A model generated the notes under the pieces. It was not told where the DNA came from, did not search any database, and was given only the letters and a program-made list of their open reading frames with translations. From Cymbidium sinense (taxonomy: Eukaryota > Streptophyta > Magnoliopsida > Asparagales > Orchidaceae): DNA of 64,000 nucleotides. This document shows positions 12,874-25,170 of the stretch, one piece after another. The translations under genes and the position numbers were made by a program. The stretch spans positions 213,274,982 through 213,338,981 of the forward strand of contig CM038215.1 in assembly GCA_021442155.1 (NCBI GenBank). The letters are read 5' to 3'. The first letter of the stretch is position 1; each line of letters opens with the position of its first letter.

Positions 12874-13671
12874 TCTCTTCTTTCTTGTTTATGTACTTGA
12901 CTGATATTATAGCTTTCTAGATTTGTAAAATGCTAAGGAGAAAGATTACTAGAGGATCTGAAGAACAGGGCTTGGAATAAAAAATTTGGTTTCCTAGGGG
13001 TCCTATTTATAGATAAGGTCTAGCACTGTGGGGTTGCTTTGGTAGCACTTAAGCACTAATCATTTCTATCCTAAGTTGGGGGGCATAGCATTGTGACGCT
13101 CTGCATGCAACACTTAAGCACTAGGCAACTAGTTAAGGTTGTTTCAATTCCTATCAAAAGTATATTTATGGTCATTATTATGTAACCAACAACTTTCAAA
13201 AGTCGTGTCAACATTTTTGCAGTGCTTAGGAACTATGGTATAGAACTATGATTCTAGCATGAATTTTTGTCTTTTTGTGTTAAATGAGTCTGTCCAACTG
13301 CTAGCTTTTCAAACTACCTTTTCAACTAGTATCGTGACACTATTTTAGCGATGCTATGGTGTTGTTCAACCATTTAACCGCTTTTCATCATATTTTTCTC
13401 TCTTTTTTAACTATAGAACCACAATGCTGCAGCACTACTTATGCAGTCCCTAGGCACTAGGCCTATATATATTCATTTAGGAGAAGAGAATATCTACAAG
13501 CTTGATTGTATGAGACCATTCTTGAAACTCAAAAAAAGAGAAAGAGTTGTGCCCTTAATCCAATTCTTAAGCCTCAAGTAATGCAATCTCCTTCTAATGG
13601 ATCTTCAACTCCTAATCCTTTGCAACAAACACTAAACTTAATACTAATAAAATTTAAACATATATATTTTG
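12874..13671 (-). other. Unassigned spacer between env-like and pol remnants
   Basis: No gene can be supported. The position suggests it is the pol-env spacer of the Athila-like element. It contains a mixed, slightly less AT-rich stretch around 13010-13460 with no recognisable protein match in any frame I checked. Confidence 0.35.
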
Positions 13672-16600
13672 TTGCCTCCTAACAAGCGCTTAGTTTAACA
13701 TCCTCAGATAGGTTTTCTAATTTTTAAGATCTTTGACTAAATGAATGGACTTTTAAATTGAGTCCAATTTCCTCCATAATATGGCTTAAGTCATTGACCA
13801 TTCACTTTGAAAATTTCATTCATCTTTATGACTTGAATATCTACAACATCATGTGTATAAATTTTAACAACTAAGAAAGGGCCTGACAATCTTAATCTTA
13901 ATTTACATGAAAATAATTTTAATTTTGAATTATGTAATAATACTTATTATCCATGCTTAAACTATTTTTAATGATCTTCCTATCAAGCCATTTTTTTATT
14001 TATTCTTTATATAACCTTGAATTTTTGTATGGACCCAATCTTATTTCTTCTAACCAACATTCAGATCTATGATTCGCTTTTTTGCACTTATTTTCATATT
14101 AAAATCTTAATTGTCCTAAATACTTTCTACTATAATGCAAATGGTAAGTGACAAGCTTTCCCAAATACTAATTTATATGAAGACATTCCAATAAGGGTTT
14201 TGTACGCAGCCTTATAGGCCCATTATGCATTATCTAATCTTAGTGACCAATCTTTTCTAGTAAGCCCTACAATTTTTTTTTCTAAAATCCTCTTTATCTC
14301 TCTATTTGAAATTTCAGCTTTGTCACTAGTTTGAGGATGATAGGCAATACCTATTCTATGTTGTACATATTTTCTAAAATATTGTTTAATAGTTTTATTA
14401 GAAAAATGAGTTCTTCATCACTAATAATGATTTTAGGTATTCCAAATCTTATAAAAATATTTTCCTTTAATAATTTAATAGTTACCTTTAAATGATTTTT
14501 TTTGGTGTAGCTAGTGTTTTATTGATTTGGAAATATAATCAACACCTACTATGATATATTCATTCTCATATGAAGAAACAAATGGTCCTATAAAATTTAT
14601 TCCCCACACATCAAAGATTTCTTCCTCTAAAATATAATTTAAGGGCATTTCTTGACTCTTAGAGATATTCCTTATTCTTTGGCATTTATTAAAAATTTTA
14701 ACATATTAATGTACATCTCTAAATAATATTTTAAAAATAAAATTCAGTTTGTAATATTTAAATAGTTATTTTATTACCTCCAAAATGTCCTCCATATTTA
14801 GAATCATGACATGATTTTCTAATTTCTAAAATTTCATTATTAGGTATGCATCTTCTCAAAATCTAATATGGACACTTCTTATAAAGATGAGGTTCATCCC
14901 AAAAAATAGAATTTTACATCATATAAAAATTTCTTATTCTGATTATAAATAATTTCATAATGTATAATTGCGCTTACTAGATAATTCACAATAACTACAT
15001 ACCATCGAATAGCTTTATGCTTAAATGCATATATATGTTCTTCTAGGAATTCTTCCTTATTATCTCCCATCTTTAAATTCTTCCTCAGCTATTAATCTAG
15101 ATAAATAATCAAATTTTACTTGATTTTTAGAATCTTTTTTATCTTTAATTTCTAGTTCAAACTCTTTCAATAATAATACCCATCTAATTAATCTAGATTT
15201 AGCTTCTTTCTTTACCTATATATGTTTAATCATTGCATGATCAGTATATACTCTAACTTTCATTCCAAGTAGATAGGATTTAAATTTATCAAAGCCAAAG
15301 ACAATATTAGTAACTCTTTTTTAGTTATTGAATTGTTTAATTTGTTTTCATTTAGAGTTTTACTAGCATTGCATATCACGTGAAAATTTTTATCTTTTCT
15401 TTGTCCTAAGACATTACCTATTACAAAATCACTTGCATCACACATCAATTCAAAAGGTAATTTTTCCAATCAAGTATTATAATAATTAGAGATGAACTTA
15501 ATTTAATTTTAATAGATTGAAAGCTTCTTTACATTCTTTTATAAAAATAAAGGGTGTATCATTCTCTAATAAGTTGCACAAGGGTTTTGATATTTTTGAA
15601 ATTTCATTGATAAATCTCCTATATAATCCAGTAAGTCCTAGAAAACTTCTAACTCCTTTAACATTAGTTAGTGGTGGAAGTTTTTTTATTATTTATACTT
15701 TTACCCTATCCACTTTTATTCCTTTTCTAAAATTTTATGGCATAGTACTATTCCTTCTCTAACCATAAAATGGCATTTCTCCTAGTTAAGTACTAAGTTT
15801 TCTCATCACATATCCTAAGATTGATTTCTAAGTTTTCTATACAATGTTCAAATGTCAAAATAGCAAAATCATCCATGAATACTTCAATGTAGTTTTCAAT
15901 TAAATCAGAAAATATATCATCATACAACGTTGAAAGTAGCAAGTGCATTACATAAGCTAAAGGGCAATCTTCTAAAAACAAATGTATCATAAGGAAAAGT
16001 GAATATTGTTTTCTTTTGATCCTCAGGTGTTATGGAAATTTGGTTATATCCAAAATACTCATCTAAAAAGTAATAATACAAATGGTCTGCTAACTTAATT
16101 ATCTTTTCTAGTGGCTTTATTTAGCTTCCTATAATCAATATGAATCCTCCATCCTGTAACTATTCTATAAGGAATGATTTTATTATTTGCATTAGTAACA
16201 ATAGTTATTCCTCCTTTCTTAGGCACACAATGGATTGGACTTACCCATGTACTATCAGATATAGGATATATAATTCATGCATCCAACTACTTTAAGATTT
16301 TTAACTACTTCTTTCATGACAAGATTTAGTCTCATATGGCTTTTTAAAAATTGTCTACTACTTTCTTCCATTAGACTTCTATGTATACATATTGAAGGAC
16401 TAATTCTTTAAATATTTTTTATTATCCATTTGAATGCTTTTCTATGTCCTTTAAGAACTTCTATTAATTTATTTTCTTGATTTTCTTCTAAATCAGTCGA
16501 GATGAATATTGTTAATGTTGATTTGTTAAGCATATTTCAAATGATTCGGTAGAAATTTTAACTCTAATTCTAGGGATTTTATTATATATGGCTTAAGATT

Positions 16601-16902
16601 ATTTTTTTTATAGATATTTCTAATGGTTCAAACTTATCTTTAAACTGATTGGGTATAACTCTAAGGAATTGAATGTTTTTATATCCTTCCATCATCATTT
16701 TCCATTTTTGTTTTATAAAATCACTTATGATATAAGAATCTAATTATTTTTCTATATTATTTACGCTTAACCCAATCTCATAACATTCTTCAATTCTATC
16801 ATTCAAAAATTTAATTGAGTTAAACACATTAAATTTAACTTCCTAATCATTTACACTCATTATTAATTCTCCTTTTTGAATATCTATCATTGTTCTTCCA
16901 AT

Positions 16903-17155
16903 TAGGGCTGTCAAAAAAGCTTGTTGTTCATGAACAGCTCGTGTTAGGCTCATTATGTAGCTTCGTGTTTTTAGTTAACTAAATAAGTAACACGCTAACG
17001 TATTTCAAGTTCGATATATAAACGAGCTGAACATGAACAATCATTTGTCTGATTGTGTTCGGCTCGATTTAGCTTGAAATAAAAAATTATATTATATTAT
17101 TATTATTATTATATTATTATTATTATTTTATTTATTACTATTATCTATTACTATT
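16903..17155. mobile_element. Small hAT-like non-autonomous insertion
   Basis: Begins TAGGGCTGTCAAA, a common plant hAT terminus, and contains AGCTCG-type subterminal motifs (AACGAGCTGAAC, GTTCGGCTCG). It ends in an ATT/TTA-rich tract. The flanking octamers CTTCCAAT (16895-16902) and ATTCCAAA (17156-17163) agree at 6 of 8 places, as expected for an aged 8-bp target duplication. It lies inside the Athila pol remnant. The right terminus is degraded, so the end is uncertain. Confidence 0.5.
17083..17155. repeat. ATT/TTA microsatellite tract
   Basis: Imperfect (ATT)n/(TATT)n run, including ATTATTATTATT blocks and later TTATTACTATT variants, at the inner right end of the hAT-like insertion. Confidence 0.8.
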
Positions 17156-17679
17156 ATTCCAAAACTTTTCTCCCTTATAATATAAGGAATAACAAAATTC
17201 CCTTGATCTTTAAGTTTTTTAGGCAATTTTCTTTAAATTATTGTACTACATTCTTTAATAAAGGATATTATTTCATTTTCTCCTAATTTCTACTTTTATA
17301 CAGAATGTCCTCCTTAAATTTAGCATATGAAGGCTTTTGTTCCAAAGTTTCAACAAATGGTATATTTATGGATAAGTTTTTAAGTACTTCTAAGAATTTA
17401 GAAAATTGATTATCCATTTTTTATTTTTGAAGTCTTTGGAGAAATGGAGGTGGTGGACTTTTACTCATTTTCTAAAATGCTTTTCTTTTTTGCTTCCTTT
17501 TTTCCTTCAATTTTTTTTATTTTCATTTTCTTCCTTCTCTGTTCTTTATTTAATATTTTATTTTCCACATTTTCATCTAAGAGCCCTATTTATTTTAATT
17601 TATTTCCACTTCTTAATTCAATTGCTTTACAATATTTTTACCTTTGTCTTTAGGATTTACTTCCATGATACTAGATAAA

Positions 17680-18148
17680 TTCTCTTTAGGTCTATTTGTA
17701 AGGTTATTAGCAAATTTCCCAAATTAATTCTCTAAATTCTTGATTGAAGCTCCTTCTTTTGTACTTGAGTTCTCATTTGTATCACAAATTCTTCTAAAGT
17801 AGGTTTCTTTTACTTAGTTTGATTTTATGAAGGATATCCTAGTGGAATGATAGGTCTAAAGTTAGAGTTTTGAGGGTTATAATTCCTATTGTTCAAACTT
17901 CCAATATTTTAATTTTGATTAAAGTTTGCATTATTAATCTAAAAATAAGTTTGGGTGAATCCTCTAACCTTTATTGAGTGTTTTTAAATAAGGATCATTT
18001 ATTTTATTTTTGATATAGTTAAGTAATTCCAATCCTTGATTAGTTTGATTATCATTAAACTAATTTCACCATTTTCTCTCACTTGATTTATGTTATTAAT
18101 ATTTTGATTAATTTCTAAATTACTACTTGAGAGATCAACATTACTATC
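17680..18148 (-). pseudogene. Athila-like gag C-terminal remnant
   Basis: On the minus strand around 17690-17820, the frame reads LEEFVIQMRTQVQ. After a frameshift come SIKNLE-like, FGK- and NNLTNRP-like residues, the pattern of the coiled end of Athila gag ('L..FI......Q...S.I.NLE.Q.G.....L..RP.G'). It lies upstream of pol in the same orientation, as expected for gag. It is cut at 18149 by the start of a copia LTR fragment. Plus-strand open frames at 17406-17678, rich in F, L and S, are the antisense of AT-rich sequence. Confidence 0.5.
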
Positions 18149-19036
18149 TGTTAACTATACACCTTGTGTATCTCACCATTTGATTTGATGATAGCAAACC
18201 TTGTGTAATAAGAACTAATTATTTATTTGTAGGAAAAGCTGACAAAATTAATCATTATAAATGTTGTTACTAATTTAGATTTTTATTGATGATAAATATA
18301 TTTTTGAAGCTACTAATTAGTTTAATTCAAGTGATGCACAAAATTCTTCAAACTTAGATTCTTTAGCCAAATCTGGAAAGCTAAAGCTATTGGACTTGGT
18401 TGAGAATTTTCTAGGACTTACAATAACTAAGGCAAATAAGAGATCAAATAAAATAAAATTAATTATTTAATAATTTCAAAATAATTTATTTAAAATCCAT
18501 TCATATTTTTTTTCTACATATCAAAATTGCATTATTCTTGATTTATCTATTTTGGATAACATGAACTAAGTGCATAGATTTAAGTATCATTTATTGCTTT
18601 CAAGTAAGATAAATTTATTTCATACTTCATTAAATCATTTTTCATACATAATTACATTATTTATCCATTTATTTTTTGCATGAGAATAAAATTATTCTAG
18701 AATTATTCTAATTATCTTTTCTCTCTCCTAATTATTTTCTCTCTCATACCACATTATCATCCAAGTTGCCTTTTGGCCAAATTTTCCATTGATTTTCTAT
18801 TAATAAATTATGTGAGAATTATTTAAATAATTTTCATAATAATTCCCTCATTATTTAAATTTTAAAATTCATTCATTTGAATTTTGAATTTAATTTAAAG
18901 ATTCATTTTATATTAATGAAAAATTAATTTTAACCATCTATAGAATGATCTAGGCGACCCTAGCATAATTTAGTTTAGCTATTTAGAGTTTAATTAAATT
19001 ATTTTAAGTTAATTCAAATTTGATTTCAAATGAGCC
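18149..19036 (+). mobile_element. Truncated second copy of the copia LTR
   Basis: Starts TGTTAACTATACACC and follows the LTR at 7394 for about 890 bp with small differences and indels, ending after the shared string GAGCCATGTA. The 5' edge is intact and abuts Athila gag. It may be a separate insertion into the Athila element rather than the 3' LTR of the 7394 element, since no copia internal sequence precedes it. Confidence 0.7.
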
Positions 19037-22000
19037 ATGTACTTCAAGACATGGAAAAAGAAATGGAGGTAAAGATCACCAACTATTAATTAGTTTATGC
19101 CCTTTTGATCAATTGAAGAAACAACTTAATATAAAGAATAACTAGTTGAGGTTAAGATAGAAATTGGATACTCTAATCAATTTTATTAAAAATTATATAT
19201 AAGAAGAACAAAAATAAAGGAATGGATTGTGCCACATTTTTGCGTGATGTAACATGAAGGTTTAGAAGGAGAAGGATAGTGAGAAGGTAGTTGCTTGACC
19301 ACCTATGCTAAAATTAGAGAAGTGGTGGAGAAGGAGAATTATAGCATGGAGGTGGAGAAGGTGAAATTTTCTAAAGAAATCTTTGTCTCTATCATATGGA
19401 CTATAGTTGGCTCTCTTGATAAGAAAAATTATAATTTAGAACTCTTCTAAAGATACCAAAGAAGACTATATATACATTGGTGAAATTGAATTTAATGTGC
19501 AGTTAGAAAGTAGGGTAACAAATGGGGTTAGCTTAGGCTAAGAACTTATCTAACCTGAGAGGATTATTTTTTATTTTACAATTATAATGTGAGAGAATGG
19601 GATAATGTCATGCCTTGGGATCACTAAAAATATTATGATAATGGGTTTATATGTAATCTAGAGAGTTTTAATACTTATTAAATTTTAAAGTAATAATTTC
19701 AACTTTTATAGAAGACAAGGTCTTCTAAGATCTTAGTCTGCCCAATTACACTATATTTTGGTTTAGGGCTCTATGAAATAGTTTAGGTGAGTGAAAAGGG
19801 TTAAAAAAATTTGTACATAGAAAAGAAATACTTTTAATTTGGACTTAAGTTTTTCAATAAAATTTAAAGAGCTTCAACCCATCAATTCCTCTCTAAATAA
19901 GACTTAGGATAAGTTAATAGTTCATAGAACTTTCTAGATTTTAAATGTGGTGTCTCCTCCTCCATTACTCTTGTAAATTGAGCTCTTGCTGCATTGAATA
20001 CCATTTTTTCATATCTTTCAAAGTCATATTCGTTGAAGGTATAGAGCTTGTTGAAGCAGTAGTGTGAGCATCAATATGTCACTCATACTACCATGTGAAG
20101 TGAACAACAAATAATTTATTTAAAACCCTTTATGATATAAGTCCAATATAACTTCATTTGGCCTTAAATATGCTTGATTTTTGTACTTTTTTCTCAAATT
20201 GACATCAAAGTTTTCCTTTAAAAGATAAATATGAAGTTGAGATACAACATGCATAAAGTACTTAACAACATTCAAAATTCATCAGTTAGTTCTTTTTTAT
20301 ACATGGATACAACCTATTATACATCCATGATTTTTTATTGTGGATATCCATGTGTTGTAGGAGGATAAAAATGTTTTATAATTAATGACCTCACTCTAAA
20401 AAATACAAACAAAACATCACACAAGCTACCAAGTTAAAGATAATCAAATGAAAAAAAACTTAGATGAGTAAATTCTTAGAGTATTCCTAACATTGCTACC
20501 CATAAGGCCAATGTCTAGTCATAAGATCAATTCAAATGCACAAATATTAGAAAAAAAAATGTTGAAATTAGATTTAATCACCAAATATCTAGGTCAAGAC
20601 CATATTTAGCAAGACCATCTTTAGGTCAAAAACTTTCATTACCATATACTTTCTTATTACCTTCATTCCTTCAAAATTCTTTTTCTTTCACAATATTAAA
20701 TTATTTGTGCAACCTAGAGAAGTATAATCATCTTTAATTTAAAGAAGAATGATTTTTTTCATAATCATCTTAGAGAGAGAGAGAGAGAGAGTGTGTGTGA
20801 GGGTGGAGATAAAGAGATACATAAAATCTTAAATCTAAGCTAAAGAATCATAGATCACTCTAAAATACAAAAATAGTGTAAGATACACGGATTTAAAACA
20901 AGTTTCAGCAATATTTAGCTCCAAATATGAAAACTTTCAATCACTTTCAGATCCATAAAACACAAAATTTAACAAATAAAATCACAAATAAATATTACTA
21001 GAATCTAGTGAAAGAGTTTTACCATTGATTCAATATAGAAATTGAAGAAATTATTTTGTGAAGATTTAGAAGCACTAAGGCTACTTTTCCATGTTGAGCC
21101 AAGAGGGAGTTGAGGAAGAAGAAAGGAAAATTGGGAGAAGGGTTTCATAAGTCAGCTTAATATCAAATTTCTAATGAATTTCTCACTTGACATTTCATCA
21201 AGACATGTGAAGGATGAACCGACAAAATTTTTACATCAAATTTTTTTCTTAAAAGTTTACACCAGAAATTTTGCTAGAAATTTTATCAATAATCTCTAAT
21301 AGATTATTCCTCCAAAAATTTTGTTAGTTATCAAGTATGTTTCTATAATGAGGTGGTTACCTAATGTCTTGTAATGACCACTTTTATAGTGTTTGGATAT
21401 GCTTATTGAGATCAATTTGGGTATTCCAAGAGTTGTATGTTTATTTTATGTTTATTAGTATATCTTCTTGAATTTCTAGAGTAGATTGTATGCCTAGTTT
21501 CTTTGTCAATGTTTTTCTGATTTTAAAAAAAATTACAAAATATTGAATCACTACATCCAATTAATTTTCTAAAGTTATTTTATGTTCGATTTATAAACTT
21601 CCTCTATCGCAATGCATAGCATTCAAAACTCTATTTCAAATATATTTTTACCTATTTCAAAGAACATTAGAGGTGAGAGAACAAAAGTTTTTTTTTCGGA
21701 CTTTTTTTTCTTGAGAATTATCATATCTTTCTAAAGTGAGTTTTCTAGAATATCTAGTATTTTTTACAAAATATTTTTTAAAGAGTGTTCTAAACATGTT
21801 GTAGTATTTATAGATTATTCTTTTGTATTTTTTGAAGTACTAAATGTGATATATAAAACAATTAATATAATTTATAACTAAAATAAATAATTTTATAATC
21901 AACACTATATCTCTAAATAACTATTATTATAATATATATATAATTCATAATCGTATTCCAAAAAAAAATTTCCCATCCCAACTTGTTAGTCATTCAAAAG

Positions 22001-22138
22001 ATAGAAAGTGAGAAAGAAGGAGAGAGGTAAAGAGAGAAAGTTAGATTAAAAGGACTTAGAGTCATTTTTGTCTGTTAGGCTAGTTGCCAAATTATCTAGC
22101 TCAAAATAAGCTTTCATTTTGTTAAAATTTTATTGTTT
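19037..22138. other. 3.1 kb unassigned AT-rich sequence
   Basis: No gene or named element can be supported. A (GA)n run lies at 20770-20790. At 21180-21340 are several gacaaaatttt/agaaatttt/ttttgttag strings resembling subterminal repeats of CACTA transposons, but no clear CACTA terminus is seen. Frames around 19240-19800 show short lysine- and glutamate-rich runs with many stops. Confidence 0.4.
20770..20802. repeat. (GA)n/(GT)n microsatellite
   Basis: A short GAGAGAGA run continuing into GTGTGTGTGAGGG in otherwise non-repetitive AT-rich sequence. Confidence 0.85.
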
Positions 22139-25006
22139 TGACACCACATAGATCTTGGGGTACTTATTTAGTTAATCAAATATGTCATTAAGGGATAAAT
22201 ATATTATCTCGAAAGATAAACATATTTCCATATAATGGATTTGATTACTTAATAGCGACTCCTAAGGTTGATGGGTCTTCAATGTACGAGAGATTTATTT
22301 CCTTAACTATATAGAGAAGCATAACAAGGTTTATTTTATTATAGGGTTCACATTTCTATATAAGGCATGCCCTTATAATTAATTGTTTCTTATGAATGAA
22401 GGATCTCTTTCTAAGAATACTCTCGATTAAAATTTTACTTTTTATTTATATGGATTTCAAAGCTTATCTTAAAAGGATGGTAATTTATAAATTTAATAGG
22501 AACACTTTCAAAGGGGAAAGAGTTATTTTGTAGGTAAATTAGGATTAAGTAGGAAATTCTTATAAATACTAGGATATATAGTAAACATTTCAAATAACCT
22601 GCCATTAGGCTTTATAATTTTGAGATTGGATTTAGTAGAGTATTGACATTTTCTTAGAAATATAGGACTTAGATTCTTACAGCGCAAGATTGTAGAAGTA
22701 CTTAAGGTTGAAGACTTGTTCCTAAAAGGTTGCTTCAAAACCTAAGTCTACAGGTGCTCCTGACAGAAGTTAGAGGCTCGACCTAATTCAACTTTGAGAA
22801 TTTATCAGCTTTTTCTATCACTTGAGAAAATGAACATATCCCTGACTCTTCTGGACTTATCACCCGCCTAAAAGGGCTGCCAACTACACCACCTAGGCGC
22901 TTTTAAATCCATGAATTCAGTATTCATGTTATGCAATCTCATTTGGTTGTTGCTTTTAGGAAAGAGACTAAGAGCCTACACTTACTCCCTAATCCCTAAG
23001 ATCATGTCAGGTATGATATATGCCTAATTAATACAAGTATTTTCATCTTTTAAATGTTTTGACTCATGATACATTTTAAGCTTAGGAACTTAAGCATACT
23101 TGCAAGTAAACAACATTTATATATTCTTTTATTACATCAGTCCCTTTTAGCACAGACCCCTATAAACAATAATATTAGCCTAAAAAGAACGTTCTACCAT
23201 ACAGACTAGCAGGCAAATAATCCTAACTATCCAGTCTAAAGTAGTACACCACAAAATAAGAAAAATATTTCACATCACATCATAGAACATCGACCTAACC
23301 TAAGTCTATGGTTGATGACCTAATAATCTAGAGTGTGAAGAAAAATAGGCTTGTGTATGACTTTACTAGACATTGATTTGGGATTTTTACTTTTCATAAT
23401 TTTGCTTCATAGGTGCATGTCATTGTTAAAATAGAATTTTGAGGTATCAAGATCTCCTTCAAACTAATAGCCCTATGACCTCGAGTGTCCAGACTATATA
23501 CCATATGTTCACTAATTATGAAAATTTTATTTTCATTCTTTTGATTTCTTTTATTCTTAAAATTTGTTCAATTTCTCTTGGGTGGTTTCAATTTAAGTAG
23601 TTTAATTAATTTATGATTTCATTTTCATTTTTAATTCCATTTTATCCTAAAGTAGAATTTAAGTTTTTAAGAATAATGAATAAATTAAATTCCACTTTAG
23701 GTGGAACCCATTCTATTCAACATCCTAAATCCTAATAAAATGAAATCTTCATCCTAAGGCTCAAACTAAGATCTTAAGTATTATATTTAACCTCCTTTGG
23801 ATTCAACTGATTTTGATTTATTTTAAATGTTTTGATTCATTTAATATTTTAAGGTTAGAATTCATGTAATTTAGAGACTTCATTCCAATTGTAGTTCTTT
23901 TGTTTTGATTATTTGCTCATTTAATTTCATGTATTTGAATTATTTAGTTTATTTGATTTTAACTAAGTCAATTTATTTATTTCATTAATATTTATGTTCA
24001 TTAACCTAAGTGAATCCACTTAATTCATTTAAGTTGATATTGTAATTCAAGCTCAATTAAAAAGGTTTTGATTTTAATTGATTTATTAAAATTTATTAAA
24101 GTTTACATTTTATTTTCTTTCATTAAACCCTAAGTATGTAATTAATCAAATTCCATGACTTTAGTGGGTTGGAAAATATTCTTCAAGTGTTCTGATGTTA
24201 ATGAAAATATTTTAAGTTCATTTTATGAATTTGAATACATTTTATGATTTTCTAATTTATTATTTCACTTAAATGGTCCTAAGGATTGAAATTCAAAAAC
24301 TTCTAATCCAGAGATCATTTGACCTTAAAATGTTTATGATAAGTGAGGTTTCCTGTTAATTTAAGTTCTCTAAAGTTTCATCCAAGTCAGATATATAATT
24401 AAGGACTAATTAGGGTTTTAATTATTTCAATTAAATTTAAATTAAGACTAAATCAAAAAGAGTTAATTAGAGATTTTAATTTTGTTGAATTCCTCAATAG
24501 AAGATGCATCCATAGAGGGTTCATTTAGAATTTTTGAAATTTTATTTGATTTATTATGATTTTTCAAAATTGTGATGATTTAATTGAATTAATTAATTCA
24601 ATTAATTACTTAATTAGGCCATTTTAGGATTTATGAGATTTCAATGAGTTTTAATAATATTATTAAACTCATTAATGATTATTATGATGATTTGAGTAAT
24701 TTCATATTTTCTCATAATTTTATGACATTAATATTAATTAATTTCATTAAATTAAAGTTCATAGCTTGAAATTTTCATATCCATGGATTTACTTTCCAAT
24801 AAATCCTGAAAAGTTTATCTAAGGTGTGTTTTAACACTAATTTCAATTCACTAAAGTTTCAAATTGATTAGATTAATGGTTTGAGTTTAATTTGAGTTTA
24901 ATTATTTTTATTTATATCCAAATTAACCCAACAATTCCCAATAAAAATTTGGGCAATTGGTGATTTCGGGTTTCACTATGATGAATCCCTAGAACTCTTA
25001 TTTGCA

Positions 25007-25170
25007 TTTTTTTTTTTTTTGGTTGAACATTTTATTTTCTATGAATTTTTAAGGTTTTGGTATTTTTTGTATTTTTTTAAATTCAGAAAGTTGATTTTCT
25101 TACTTAATCCAGTGAGCGACCACCCTTTTACACATGGTGTAACGCCACTAGACCACGCGGATCCCATGTC
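25007..25170 (-). mobile_element. Candidate tRNA-derived SINE inside R1 copy C
   Basis: On the minus strand, GGATCCGCGTGGTCTAGTGG (near 25146-25165) contains TGGTCTAGTGG, a good match to an RNA polymerase III A box. The sequence then runs to an A-rich tail, the T-run at 25007-25020 on the plus strand. A clear B box is missing; GGGTGGTCGCTCACTGG may be a damaged one. No target duplication was identified. A tentative call. Confidence 0.3.

Larger units (their letters stand above)
13672..17400 (-). pseudogene. Athila-like Ty3/gypsy pol remnant (PR-RT-RNaseH-IN)
   Basis: Read on the minus strand the domains come in gypsy order. A protease/linker segment at about 16700-16900 includes GRTMIDIQKGEL. 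Reverse transcriptase at 15793-15990 has IEVFMDDF, the catalytic aspartate pair, near 15866-15890. RNase H at 15260-15469 has FELMCDASDF and KELL. The integrase core near 14582-14627 has EIFDVWGINFIGPF, and YHPQTS lies near 14322-14345. At the usual catalytic D-I-D-F position the first aspartate is N. Just after pol, 13672-13700 reads GCGCTTGTTAGGAGGCAAC on the minus strand, a sequence I associate with the 3' end of Athila-type pol. Stops and frameshifts throughout make it non-functional. A small hAT-like insertion splits it at 16903-17155. Confidence 0.8.

Noticed and set aside
17406..17678. Phenylalanine/leucine-rich plus-strand open frames (69-90 residues), resembling membrane peptides
   Set aside because: Antisense of the AT-rich Athila gag/pol remnant; a T-rich strand always gives F/L/S runs.
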